Source of the DNA: Sandaracinus amylolyticus
GTDB lineage: Bacteria; Myxococcota_A; Polyangia; Polyangiales; Sandaracinaceae
Length of the DNA: 64,000 nucleotides
Assembly: GCF_021631985.1 (NCBI RefSeq)
Contig: NZ_CP070225.1
Coordinates: forward strand, 8,556,001-8,620,000
Direction of reading: 5' to 3'
Part shown: positions 42,212 through 51,302 of the stretch, piece by piece
Numbering within the stretch: the stretch's first letter is position 1
Layout of the letters: every line of letters starts with the position of its first letter
Position numbers and translations under genes: made by a program
The notes under the pieces: generated by a model
The model's database searches: none
The model's input: the letters and a program-made list of their open reading frames with translations, nothing else
What the model was told of the DNA's origin: nothing

Positions 42212-42275
42212 CTGACGCGTCCCCGACGTGAAAAGCGCGCAACAGTGGCCCCATCGCGGCGCCGTTGCAACTCGT

Positions 42276-42292
42276 GCAGCTGGAGTGCTCCG
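42276..42292 (+). repeat. Structured intergenic repeat, copy 3 (5' fragment)
   Basis: GCAGCTGGAGTGCTCCG: only the left end of the repeat remains, directly against the stop codon of the halogenase-like gene. Confidence 0.4.
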
Positions 42293-42293
42293 C

Positions 42294-43514
42294 TCAGGTG
42301 GTTCCGTTCACCGTGGGCGGCAACGAGATCACGCGACGCTTGCTGCTCATCAGCTTCTGCTGGAACGGATTGTCGTCGCGCCACACGTCGCCCGCGAGCA
42401 CGCTCGTGAGCCCCTTGCGCAGCATCGGGTCCTGCTCGGGCGCGAAGAAGAGCCCGTGCAGCAGACCCGTGTGATAGAAGCTGTTGATCAGCGTCGCGAA
42501 CACGTCGTAGGCGTGCCCCACGTGCTTCGCGTGCGCGTCCATCAGCGCAGGATCGGCCTCGCGCTCTTCGCGCAGCGCGGGGATCAGCGCGTCGACCAGG
42601 TGTGACGCGCCGACCATCCCGAGCGACACGCCGCTCGAGAACACCGGGTCGAGGAAGCACGCTGCATCGCCGGTGCACGACCATCGCGCGCCGTGCTGCT
42701 TCTCGTTGTGGAACGAGAAGCTCGCGATCATCCCGGGACGGCGCGGGCGCGTCGCGCCCTTGGTCACGCGCGAGAGGAACGGCGAGCGCGCGATCGTCTC
42801 GTCGAGCCACGCGCTCTGGATGCCCTTGCGGCGCGAGACGAGCCCGATCGAGATGCGACGACCGCCGAGCGGGATCGCCCAGCACCATCCGTCGTCGACG
42901 AAGAGCACCTTGATGTTCCCGCGCGCGGTCTCGCAGAGCTCGCGATCGATCTCGGGATCGAGCTCTTCGAAGTGCGAGAACGTCGCGGCGAGCCCGAAGT
43001 CGACGAGCTGCTTCGTCGTCTTCGCGCGGCGTCCGAGCACCGCGTCCTGGCCCGTCGCGTCGACGAGATAACGCGCCTCGTAGCTCGCGCGCTCGGTCTT
43101 CACGCGCACCCGATCGCTCTCCATCGCGATCTCGAGCGCGCGCTCGCCCTGGTGCACCTCGGCGCCGACTGCTTCGGCGCGCTGCAGCAGCACGTGATCG
43201 AACTTCGCGCGCTCGACCTGGTACGCGTGATCCGCGGTGCCGGGCAGCGCGTCGGCGAAGAGGTACTCGGTGTGCCCGCCGATGCGCTCGTCGAGGAACT
43301 CGGCGCCCGCCTTGTAGAGGAACCCGTGCTGATCGGGATCGACGCCGAGGCGGCGGAACACCTCGAGGTCGCAGGGCAGGAGGCTCTCGCCGATGTGGAA
43401 GCGCGGGAACACCTCGCGCTCGAGCACCAGCACCCGGAAGCCCGCCTGGGCGAGGAGGTTCGCGGTGGTCGACCCCGAGGGACCCCCGCCGATCACGATG
43501 ACGTCGTGCTGCAT
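42294..43514 (-). CDS. Flavin-dependent halogenase-like enzyme
   Basis: A 406-residue flavoprotein of the tryptophan halogenase family. It has the FAD motif VIGGGPSGS, HIGESLLP, a Lys68 in GFLYKAGAEF that matches the active-site lysine, and the W-x-W-x-I-P motif (Trp210, Trp212, Pro215) of flavin-dependent halogenases. Such enzymes use FADH2, oxygen and halide to make hypohalous acid that reacts through the lysine. In an aryl-polyene-type cluster it could halogenate the aryl head, as in xanthomonadins. A plain oxidoreductase role cannot be excluded. ATG 43514. Confidence 0.8.
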   Translation of the reverse strand: MQHDVIVIGGGPSGSTTANLLAQAGFRVLVLEREVFPRFHIGESLLPCDLEVFRRLGVDPDQHGFLYKAGAEFLDERIGGHTEYLFADALPGTADHAYQVERAKFDHVLLQRAEAVGAEVHQGERALEIAMESDRVRVKTERASYEARYLVDATGQDAVLGRRAKTTKQLVDFGLAATFSHFEELDPEIDRELCETARGNIKVLFVDDGWCWAIPLGGRRISIGLVSRRKGIQSAWLDETIARSPFLSRVTKGATRPRRPGMIASFSFHNEKQHGARWSCTGDAACFLDPVFSSGVSLGMVGASHLVDALIPALREEREADPALMDAHAKHVGHAYDVFATLINSFYHTGLLHGLFFAPEQDPMLRKGLTSVLAGDVWRDDNPFQQKLMSSKRRVISLPPTVNGTT

Positions 43515-43524
43515 CGAATTGCCT

Positions 43525-43571
43525 GAGTGCGCGGACGAAGAAACCGGAGCGGCGAGCCGATTCTTTCTTCG
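43525..43571. repeat. Structured intergenic repeat, copy 4 (diverged), with terminator-like stem
   Basis: Shares GAGTGC and GGCGAGCCGAT with the other copies but is otherwise diverged. It contains CGAAGAAA (43536-43543) paired with TTTCTTCG (43564-43571), an 8-bp stem between the chain-length-factor and halogenase genes. Confidence 0.4.
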
Positions 43572-43581
43572 CGAATTCGTC

Positions 43582-44382
43582 TCACGTACGCACGGCCGCG
43601 AGCGGGCGCACGCGGATCGACCACGGGCGCGCCACGCCGAACGCGAGCGGCACGCGCCCCTCGCGACGCTCGAGCACCGCGTCGATCAGCGGGAGCAGCG
43701 TCGCGACCGGGTTCGTCGCGAGCTCGCGCGAGAGCGCGCGGCCGCGGAACGCCTCGGGCAGCGGGGGCGTCTCGTCGTCCATGCGCAGCCCGTCGAGCAT
43801 CGCGAGCGCGCCTGCTTCGGGCTGCTCGCTCGCGATGCAGAGCCCGATCGCGAGCCCCTCGCGTGCGCACTGCGCATCGAGCGGTGCGGGCAGCGCGTCG
43901 TCGGCGGCGCTGATCACCGCATCGCCGCCGCGCTCGTCGAGCAGCGTCCAGGTCTCGATCATCGCCGCCTCGACGCTGCGATCGCCCGCGGCGATCGCCG
44001 TCGAGAACGCCTGGTTGCCCTGACCGATCGAGCCGAGGCCGCTCGCCGAGTTGTGCACGCTGTTCTTGAAGCGCATCGGTGAGAGCTGTCCGTCGCCCGC
44101 GAAGATCGTCTGCAGCTGGACGATCATCGTCTCGATCTCGCCGTAGCCCGACGTGTAGATCGTCGAGACCGTCCTGGGATCGGCGCCTCCCGCTTCGCAC
44201 GCGCTCGCGGCGGCTTCACCGAGCATGCGCGTGAGGCGCGAGGTCCCGCGCGCCAGCCGCGACGGCACCCAGCGCGCGCTGCAGTCGATCACGCTCGCGT
44301 CGCGCGCATCGTCGACGAACGCCCGCAGATCGCGGAACCCCGGCGACCACAGCGAGATCCCGGTGAGGTAGAGCGGCCTCAC
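43582..44382 (-). CDS. Ketosynthase chain length factor of aryl-polyene type
   Basis: A 266-residue protein starting RPLYLTGISLWSPGF. It matches the short chain length factor family of aryl-polyene clusters: it aligns with a ketosynthase amino-terminal half (MRFKNSVHNSASGLGSIG, AAGDRSVEAAMIE) but has no active-site Cys. It would pair with the following ketosynthase to set polyene length. GTG 44382 overlaps the ketosynthase stop by four bases, so the two are made in equal amounts. Confidence 0.8.
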   Translation of the reverse strand: MRPLYLTGISLWSPGFRDLRAFVDDARDASVIDCSARWVPSRLARGTSRLTRMLGEAAASACEAGGADPRTVSTIYTSGYGEIETMIVQLQTIFAGDGQLSPMRFKNSVHNSASGLGSIGQGNQAFSTAIAAGDRSVEAAMIETWTLLDERGGDAVISAADDALPAPLDAQCAREGLAIGLCIASEQPEAGALAMLDGLRMDDETPPLPEAFRGRALSRELATNPVATLLPLIDAVLERREGRVPLAFGVARPWSIRVRPLAAVRT

Positions 44383-45581
44383 GACGCGCGCTCCATCGGG
44401 ATGCCGAGCGCGAGGCACACGTTGCTGCCGCCGAACGCGAACGAGCTGCTCAGCACGCGCTTGACGCGCCGCTCCGGCCCATCGAGCGGCACCTGGATGC
44501 GGATCTCGGGATCGAGCTCCTCCGAGCCGAGCGCGCGCGGGAGCCGCTGGGTGCGCAGCGCATGGATCGCGAACACGCCCTCGGTCGCGCCCGCGGCGCC
44601 GAGCAGATGGCCGGTGTAGCCCTTGGTCGACACGACCGGCACGCGATCGCCGAAGAGCGACGCGATCGCGATCGACTCCGCCATGTCGTTCTGCTGCGTC
44701 GCGGTGCCGTGCGCGTTGACGTGATCGACGTCCTCGGCGCGCATCCCGGCCTGCTCCATCGCGCGCTCCATCGCCTCGCGCGCGCCGCGCCCCTGCGGCT
44801 CGGGCGAGCTCATGTTGTACGCGTCGCTCGACTCGCCGACGCCCAGCAGGTGCACGCGCAGCGGATCGGGCTCTTGGTGCGCGTCGTCGCGCTCGAGGAG
44901 CATGAGCGCGGCGCCCTCGCCGATGTTGATGCCGTCGCGGCCCTTCGCGAACGGGCGGCACCGCTGCTCGCTGAGGATCCCGAGGCCCTTGAAGCCGTGC
45001 AGCGTCATCCGGCACAGCGAGTCGATGCCGCCGACCAGCGCCGCATCGACGAGGCCCGAGCGGATGAGCCGCGCCGCGGACGCGTGCACCTTGCCGCTCG
45101 ACGAGCACGCGGTGCTCACGACGTAGGTCGGACCTTCGATGCCGGTCACGCGCGCGTAGAGCTCGCCGAGCGCATCGAAGCCGTGCTGGGTGCGCAGCGA
45201 GAAGCTCTCGGGCAGGCGACCTTCCGCGACCCAGTGCCGGAACGCGAGCTCGGTCGCATCGAGACCACCGGTGCTGGTCCCGATCAGGATCGCGACGCGC
45301 CGCGCGCCCCAGCGCGCGATCGAGCGATCGACCGCGTCCTTCACGTCGTGGAGCGCGAGCATGCCGAGCCGCGCGAGGCGGCAGTCGTACGCCTCCTGTC
45401 CAGGCGGGAGCGCGGGGAGCGGGTCCGGCGTGGCGCCCACGTACGTCGTGAACGGCAGCTCGAAGGGCGGCGGCGCCAGACCGGTCCTGCCCGCGTCGAG
45501 GCTGGCCAGCACGTCGCGCGTCGTGGTGCCCAGCGCGTTGACGGCGCTCCAGGCGGTGATGGGGAGAGGCGTGAAGCCCAT
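44379..45581 (-). CDS. Beta-ketoacyl-ACP synthase of a polyene/fatty-acid cluster
   Basis: A 400-residue ketosynthase of the FabF/KS II type. The Cys-His-His triad is Cys159 (VVSTACSSSG), His291 (NAHGTAT) and His325 (TKGYTGHLLGAAG). It condenses malonyl-ACP with the growing chain and probably acts as a heterodimer with the chain length factor. ATG 45581 lies 14 bases after a good -10 box, giving a short leader. It is the first gene of a minus-strand operon that runs through the acyl carrier protein to the STAS-like gene. Confidence 0.9.
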   Translation of the reverse strand: MGFTPLPITAWSAVNALGTTTRDVLASLDAGRTGLAPPPFELPFTTYVGATPDPLPALPPGQEAYDCRLARLGMLALHDVKDAVDRSIARWGARRVAILIGTSTGGLDATELAFRHWVAEGRLPESFSLRTQHGFDALGELYARVTGIEGPTYVVSTACSSSGKVHASAARLIRSGLVDAALVGGIDSLCRMTLHGFKGLGILSEQRCRPFAKGRDGINIGEGAALMLLERDDAHQEPDPLRVHLLGVGESSDAYNMSSPEPQGRGAREAMERAMEQAGMRAEDVDHVNAHGTATQQNDMAESIAIASLFGDRVPVVSTKGYTGHLLGAAGATEGVFAIHALRTQRLPRALGSEELDPEIRIQVPLDGPERRVKRVLSSSFAFGGSNVCLALGIPMERAS

Positions 45582-45594
45582 CGACGGAATGCCC

Positions 45595-45622
45595 CTTATA
45601 TCAGCACGTTGCGGGGGTTCAA
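45595..45622 (-). promoter_or_regulatory. Sigma-70-type promoter of the ketosynthase operon
   Basis: On the minus strand TTGAAC (45622-45617), a 16-bp spacer and TATAAG (45600-45595). Both boxes are close to consensus, rare in this GC-rich window. The leader would be only a few bases long. Confidence 0.55.
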
Positions 45623-45757
45623 GCGCGACACGCCGCGCGCGTCTGCAGCCGGGGAGGACGCGCGCCGAAGGCCGCGTGTTCAAGGGTGCGATGCCGTGGC
45701 GGAATCGCACGCGCGGGGGGCGCGGAGAAAACCCGTCGAATGTTAGGCTCGCGCTTC

Positions 45758-45786
45758 TTGAACGCGAAAACGGCGCTGTGTTACAA
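45758..45786 (+). promoter_or_regulatory. Possible promoter of the lipoprotein gene at 45850
   Basis: TTGAAC (45758-45763), 17-bp spacer and TTACAA (45781-45786). The -35 box equals that of the divergent ketosynthase promoter; the -10 box is weak. Confidence 0.3.
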
Positions 45787-45849
45787 GCGCCGCCGGCTTA
45801 CGGGACCCGATCCCGTGGCGCCGCGTTCGTGGCTCTCATCAGGAGGCAC

Positions 45850-46743
45850 ATGGGGATGGACTGGAAGAAGTTGGCTTGGTGCGCTGCACTCGCGGGCTCG
45901 TCGATGAGCCTGGTCGCCTGCGGTGGTGACGACGGCGGCGACGACACGATGGATCCCGTGACACACACCTACGTGGTCTCGACGATCTCCATCCCGATGA
46001 CGTCCCAGCGCCACAACGAGCCCGCCCCGGGCTTCAACCTCGATGGCGTGGACTCGGATGGCTCGCCGACCGGCGCGACCTGCGTCGACCGCTCGCCCGA
46101 CTACACCTCGTCGAACGACCCCGGCGAGAGCGGCGTCGACAACGCGCTCGGCGGCCTCGTCGACACGATCGGCTCGCTGCTCGGCGACGGCGATCTCGAC
46201 GCGACCCTCGCGGAGCAGATCACCGAGGGCAGCCTCCTGATCATGATGCAGGTCCGCGACGTCAACAGCTACACCAACGACTCGAGCGTCCAGGTGCAGC
46301 TCTACCTCGGCAGCGTGCCCGGCGGCGGCGCGCCGATGGTCTCGGGCTCGGCGCTCGCGCCCGGCCAGACCTTCGAGGGCACGGCGATCGGCAGCGTGCA
46401 GACCGGCTCGATCGTGAACGGCCGCCTGCGCGTGGAGACCGACCTCCTCACGCTCGCGATCAACACGGGCGACGTGTCGCTCGACCTCAACATCCGCGAC
46501 GCGCAGGTCCGCGCGAACATCACCCCGACCGCGCTGGCGAACGGCGCGATCGGTGGCTCGGTGCGCGTGGAGGAGATCGCGGAGGCGGCCGAGGAGATCA
46601 TGGCCGGCCTCGGCGACACGGTCCTCACCGTGCTCGGCGGCGTGGCGGATCTCGAGCCCACCGCGGACGACCCGCTCACCTGCGAGTCGCTCTCGGTCGG
46701 CATCCTCTTCGGTGGCGTCGAGGCGCAGCTCTCGGGCGGCTGA
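45850..46743 (+). CDS. Lipoprotein of unknown function
   Basis: A 297-residue lipoprotein: signal peptide ending SLVACGG, then GDDTMD. The mature part is Asp/Gly/Ser-rich with an amphipathic helical-strand pattern (TEGSLLIMMQVRDVNSY, GRLRVETDLLTLAINTGDVSLDL by its ends) and two Cys. No known domain. AGGAGG stands three bases before ATG 45850 and nine before the in-frame ATG 45856, so the latter may be the real start. It ends in a strong terminator. Genes of this type are common in myxobacteria. Confidence 0.75.
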   Translation: MGMDWKKLAWCAALAGSSMSLVACGGDDGGDDTMDPVTHTYVVSTISIPMTSQRHNEPAPGFNLDGVDSDGSPTGATCVDRSPDYTSSNDPGESGVDNALGGLVDTIGSLLGDGDLDATLAEQITEGSLLIMMQVRDVNSYTNDSSVQVQLYLGSVPGGGAPMVSGSALAPGQTFEGTAIGSVQTGSIVNGRLRVETDLLTLAINTGDVSLDLNIRDAQVRANITPTALANGAIGGSVRVEEIAEAAEEIMAGLGDTVLTVLGGVADLEPTADDPLTCESLSVGILFGGVEAQLSGG

Positions 46744-46777
46744 GCCCGAGCGTCTCGCGAGAGGCGCACGACGAGGC

Positions 46778-46814
46778 GGGGGATCGGCGCGAGCCGGTCC
46801 CCCGTTTCGCTTTT
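46778..46814 (+). terminator. Rho-independent terminator after the lipoprotein gene
   Basis: GGGGGATCGGC (46778-46788) pairs with GCCGGTCCCCC (46793-46803) through 11 positions with one G-U pair, loop GCGA, followed by GTTTCGCTTTT. The best terminator in the window. Confidence 0.8.
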
Positions 46815-46865
46815 CACGGGCGCGCTCGACGCCCGCCCCGCTCTGCTTCACAAACACGGGCTCCC

Positions 46866-47897
46866 ATGTCCGCGCAGTTCGACTTCGACGCCTACTTCCG
46901 GTCCAAGCCCGCCATCCTCGCGCCGATGGAGGACGTGACGGATGCGGTGTTCCGCAAGATCTGTCGCGATCGCGGCGCGGACCTCTGCTTCACGGAGTTC
47001 GTGAACGTCGAGGGGCTGCTCCGCGGGTGCAAGAACGCGGCGCACAAGATCGATCTCGAGCCGCACGATCACCCGACCGTCATCCAGATCTACGGCGCCG
47101 ATGCCGACCGCCTCGCCGAAGCGGCCGAGGTCGCCGAGCGCGCGCAGCCGGTGTGGATCGACGTGAATTGCGGGTGCTGGGTCCCGAAGATCGCGCGTCG
47201 TGGCGCGGGCGCGGGATGGCTGCGCGATCCCGACGCGATGGTCGCGATGGCGAAGATGCTCGTGCAGCGCGTGTCGCTGCCGGTGACCGTGAAGACGCGC
47301 ATCGGGTACGAGGGCGAGGTCCACGCGGGCACCGGGATGATCGTGGGCGACATGCCGATCCTCGATCTCGCGCGTCGATTGGAAGACGTGGGAGTGCGCG
47401 CGCTGACGCTGCACTGCCGCACCGCTCGCATGGGCCACTCGGGCCAGGCGGACTGGAGCTGGGCGCGTCGGGTGCGCGAGGTCGTGTCGATGCCGGTGCT
47501 GGTCAACGGCGACGTGAAGAGCGCGGACGACGCCGAGCGCGCGGTGCGCGACACCGGGTGCGAGGGCGTGATGATCGGTCGTCACGCGATCGACCATCCC
47601 TGGATCTTCCGCGAGGTCCGGGCTCGCCTGGATCGCGGGGAGACCGTGGCGGCCCCCACGATCGACGAGCGTTTCGCGACCTGTCGCGAGCACCTGCTCG
47701 CGATGGTGGCCGAGCGCGGTGAGGCGCGCGCCGTGCGCGCGATGCGGCGTTATTACCCGGGCTACTTGCACGGGGTGCACGGGGGCGCAGTCGCCCGTCG
47801 CGAGCTGAACACCACCGAGACCCTCGAGGGCGTGCTCGCGCTCTTCGAGCGCCTCGAGCAGCGCGCCCGCACCGGCTCGCCGGCCGCGGCCGCCTGA
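46866..47897 (+). CDS. tRNA-dihydrouridine synthase
   Basis: A 343-residue FMN enzyme of the Dus family. It shows APMEDVTDAVFRKICR, FTEFVNVEG, the catalytic Cys region DVNCGCWVPKI, VKTRIG, LTLHCRTARMGHSG and NGDVKSADD with GRHAIDHPW. It reduces uridines of tRNA with NADPH. The Cys is normally followed by Pro (GCP); here it is Trp. ATG 46866. It is a single gene between a terminator and the pst operon. Which Dus subtype it is cannot be decided. Confidence 0.9.
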   Translation: MSAQFDFDAYFRSKPAILAPMEDVTDAVFRKICRDRGADLCFTEFVNVEGLLRGCKNAAHKIDLEPHDHPTVIQIYGADADRLAEAAEVAERAQPVWIDVNCGCWVPKIARRGAGAGWLRDPDAMVAMAKMLVQRVSLPVTVKTRIGYEGEVHAGTGMIVGDMPILDLARRLEDVGVRALTLHCRTARMGHSGQADWSWARRVREVVSMPVLVNGDVKSADDAERAVRDTGCEGVMIGRHAIDHPWIFREVRARLDRGETVAAPTIDERFATCREHLLAMVAERGEARAVRAMRRYYPGYLHGVHGGAVARRELNTTETLEGVLALFERLEQRARTGSPAAAA

Positions 47898-48031
47898 TCC
47901 GGGGGCCAGGCTCGGTGACGTTCCCCGCGTGGGCTCCGCGCGGCGCGGACTAGGCACGACTCGCGCACTCGCGCGGGCTCGAACGCGATGTTCGTCACTT
48001 CCTCCCAGCCCGACACGGGTCGGATCCGGCG

Positions 48032-48049
48032 CTGTCACATGCCTGTCAC
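48032..48049 (+). promoter_or_regulatory. Pho box in front of pstC
   Basis: Two direct CTGTCAC repeats (48032-48038 and 48043-48049) with 11-bp periodicity, the form recognised by PhoB. It lies 78 bp before the pstC start and implies induction by phosphate limitation. Confidence 0.75.
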
Positions 48050-48126
48050 AGAGGTCCGGTAGGAGAGGGCCGCGCGTCGATGTCCACGCCCGCATGCATC
48101 CCCGGCGTCCTCTCGTGGGAGGCCTC

Positions 48127-49218
48127 GTGAGCCAGTCGCGGGACGAGGCGATCGTCGCGACGTCCACCGCCGTGGCGCCGCCGGCACCGCCCGGGGCCAT
48201 CGCCGCTGCGGCCCCGGCGCGCGCGCCCGACGTCGCGACGATGACCCCGAAGCCGCCGCTCGGGCGCGGCTACCGCGCGCCCCTGCTCGACCGCATCGCC
48301 GAGCGCGTGATCCTCGTGCTCGCGACGGTCGCGGTCGCGGCGATCGCGCTGATCTTCATCTTCGTCGCCAAGGAAGCGATCCCGATCTTCTTCGAGCCCG
48401 AGGCCCAGGAAGAGATCTCGGGGCTGCTCTCGCTCTTCGTGCCGCGCCAGTGGCCGGGCTACGAGGAAGCGGTCTACGTGTGGCAGCCGGTCGGCGGGAC
48501 CCCGAAGTACAACATCGTCCCGCTCTTCGTCGGCACGCTGAAGATCACCTTCGTCGGGATGGTCTTCGCGGTGCCGCTCGCGGTGCTCGCGGCGGTGTTC
48601 GTGTCGCAGTACGTCTCGCCGCGCTGGCGCGACGTGCTCAAGCCCGCGGTCGAGCTGCTCGCGAGCGTGCCCTCGGTCGTGCTCGGGTTCTTCGCCCTGA
48701 TGATCCTCGCGACGCTCGTGCAGGACGCGTTCGGGCTCACCTACCGGCTCAACGCGATCGTCGCGGGCATCGCGCTGGGCCTCGCGATCGCACCGGTCGT
48801 GTTCACGGTCGCCGAGGACGCGCTCACGTCGGTGCCCAAGCACTACGAGGCCGCGGCGCTCGCGCTCGGCGCGCGCAAGCACCAGGTCGTGCTGCGGGTC
48901 GTGCTGCCCGCGGCGCTCCCCGGAATCGCGGCCGCGATCATCCTCGGCTTCGGCCGCGCGATCGGCGAGACGATGGTCGTGCTCATGGCGTCGGGCAACG
49001 CCGCGGTCATGGAGATCTTCGACCCGACGACGAGCGCGCGCACCGTGACCGCGACGATCGCGAGCGAGCTCGGCGAGGTCGCCCAGGGCGACGCGCACTG
49101 GCGCGTGCTCTTCCTGCTCGGCGCGATGCTCTTCGTCGTCACGTTCGTGCTCAACCGCTTCGCGGTCGTCGTCGTCGAGCGACTGCACAAGCGCCTCACG
49201 GCGGGCGGCGAGCAATGA
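48127..49218 (+). CDS. pstC: Phosphate ABC transporter permease PstC
   Basis: A 363-residue permease. After a Pro/Ala-rich cytoplasmic start, the protein has about six membrane segments and the PstC features FVGTLKITFVGMVFAVPLAV, LASVPSVVLGFFAL and the loop PKHYEAAALALGARKHQVV with AIGETMVVLMASGN. With PstA it forms the channel of the high-affinity phosphate transporter in the inner membrane. GTG 48127 follows GGGAGG at four bases; ATG 48094 is an alternative. pstA overlaps its end by four bases. Confidence 0.9.
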   Translation: MSQSRDEAIVATSTAVAPPAPPGAIAAAAPARAPDVATMTPKPPLGRGYRAPLLDRIAERVILVLATVAVAAIALIFIFVAKEAIPIFFEPEAQEEISGLLSLFVPRQWPGYEEAVYVWQPVGGTPKYNIVPLFVGTLKITFVGMVFAVPLAVLAAVFVSQYVSPRWRDVLKPAVELLASVPSVVLGFFALMILATLVQDAFGLTYRLNAIVAGIALGLAIAPVVFTVAEDALTSVPKHYEAAALALGARKHQVVLRVVLPAALPGIAAAIILGFGRAIGETMVVLMASGNAAVMEIFDPTTSARTVTATIASELGEVAQGDAHWRVLFLLGAMLFVVTFVLNRFAVVVVERLHKRLTAGGEQ

Positions 49219-50112
49219 GGTACGGCACGGCGGACTGGGTGCTCGCGGGCCTCTCGGCGCTCGCGCTCGCGATCCTGATCGGCGCGCTCCTCGCGATCCT
49301 CGGGCCGGTGATGGTGGAGGGCGTGCCGCGCATCGACGCGGGCTTCCTCAGCGAGGCGCCGAGCTCGGATCTCGTCGGCGGCGGCATCTGGCCCGCGATC
49401 TTCGGCACGATGCTGCTGACGCTGCTGATGACGATCGCGGTGGTGCCGATCGGCGTCGCGACCGGGATCTACCTCTCGGAGTACGCGTCGCGCGCCGGCG
49501 TGCTCGCGAAGATGGTGCGCGCCGCGGTGCACAACCTCGCGGGCGTGCCGTCGATCGTGTTCGGCCTCTTCGGGCTCGGCTTCTTCGTGCTCTTCATCGG
49601 GCGCGGGCTCGACAGCGCGATCTACGGTGACGACGGCGGGCCGCCGGTGTGGGGCCAGCCTGCGGTGATCTGGTCGGCGCTCACGCTCGCGGTGCTCACG
49701 CTGCCGGTCGTGATCGTGACCACCGAGGAAGCGCTGCGCGCGGTGCCCCACGATCTGCGGCTCGCGTCGATGGGCCTCGGCGCGACGCGCTTCCAGACGA
49801 TCTGGCGCGTGGTGCTGCCGAACGCGACGGGCGGCATCCTCACCGGCGTGGTGCTCGCCGTGAGCCGCGGTGCGGGCGAGGTCGCGCCGATCATCTTCAC
49901 GGGCGCGGCGAACTTCCTGCCGTACCTGCCGACCGATCTGCGCGACATGTACATGCACCTCGGCTACCACGTGTTCGCGCTCTCGACGCAGTCGCCGAAC
50001 GTCGATCTCGCGCGGCCCACGCTCTTCGCGACCGTCGCGGTGCTGCTCGCGCTCACGTTCGCGCTCAACCTGATCGCGATCGTGCTGCGCATCCGCACGC
50101 GCTCGAAGACCT

Positions 50113-50120
<8 letters not shown>
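49215..50120 (+). CDS. pstA: Phosphate ABC transporter permease PstA
   Basis: A 301-residue inner-membrane permease with six segments. Signs are [33 protein letters not shown], the cytoplasmic loop [36 protein letters not shown] and [12 protein letters not shown]. It pairs with PstC. ATG 49215 overlaps the pstC stop; its own end overlaps pstB by eight bases, so the three are translationally coupled. Confidence 0.92.
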
Positions 50121-50928
<808 letters not shown>

Positions 50929-50948
50929 GCCGAGCTCGCGGGAGGGAT

Positions 50949-50964
50949 CGGGGCCCCTGCCCCG
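50949..50964 (+). terminator. Short hairpin after pstB
   Basis: CGGGGC-CCCT-GCCCCG, 6-bp stem and 4-base loop, followed by CTTGCT. Possibly a weak terminator or processing site. Confidence 0.35.
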
Positions 50965-51148
50965 CTTGCTCGTGCTCGGCGCGCGTGGTTCGGCTGACGT
51001 TCGGGTGCGGGTGACATCGTCGGCGATGTCTCGAGCCGAGGGCTGTTCCCCCTGCGCGAGGGGCCGACGTCCTACCCCATGCATCGTCGGCTGCACGATC
51101 GTTGCGTCACGAGCCCGACGAAGGGGCGCATCTCGGCGCGCCGATCGC

Positions 51149-51165
51149 GTGACGGCCATGTGACG
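51149..51165 (-). promoter_or_regulatory. Pho-box-like repeat upstream of the phosphate porin
   Basis: On the minus strand CGTCAC repeats at 51165-51160 and 51154-51149 with 11-bp spacing, resembling a Pho box in reverse orientation relative to the porin gene. Its distance from the ATG (about 140 bp) fits an activator site. Confidence 0.45.
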
Positions 51166-51177
51166 CGCGCGCGTCAC
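51160..51177. promoter_or_regulatory. Perfect 18-bp palindrome in the porin promoter region
   Basis: GTGACGCGC-GCGCGTCAC, overlapping the second Pho-box half-site. It could be an operator of a second regulator competing with PhoB. Confidence 0.4.
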
Positions 51178-51302
51178 GAGGGCCATCGGGCACGGTGCGC
51201 GTCACCGATTGTCCGCTCCGTCGCGGCGTCGTCACGTACGCGACACGCAACGCGAGTACGAAGCCGCGCAAACGAGCCCAGCTCGTCGCGGGAGGTTCAC
51301 GG

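Larger units (their letters stand above)
50929..51302. other. Gap between pstB and the porin gene
   Basis: A 374-bp region without a gene. It starts with a small terminator-like stem (50949-50964), and towards the porin has a Pho-box-like repeat in reverse orientation and an 18-bp palindrome. Nothing else recognisable. Confidence 0.5.
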
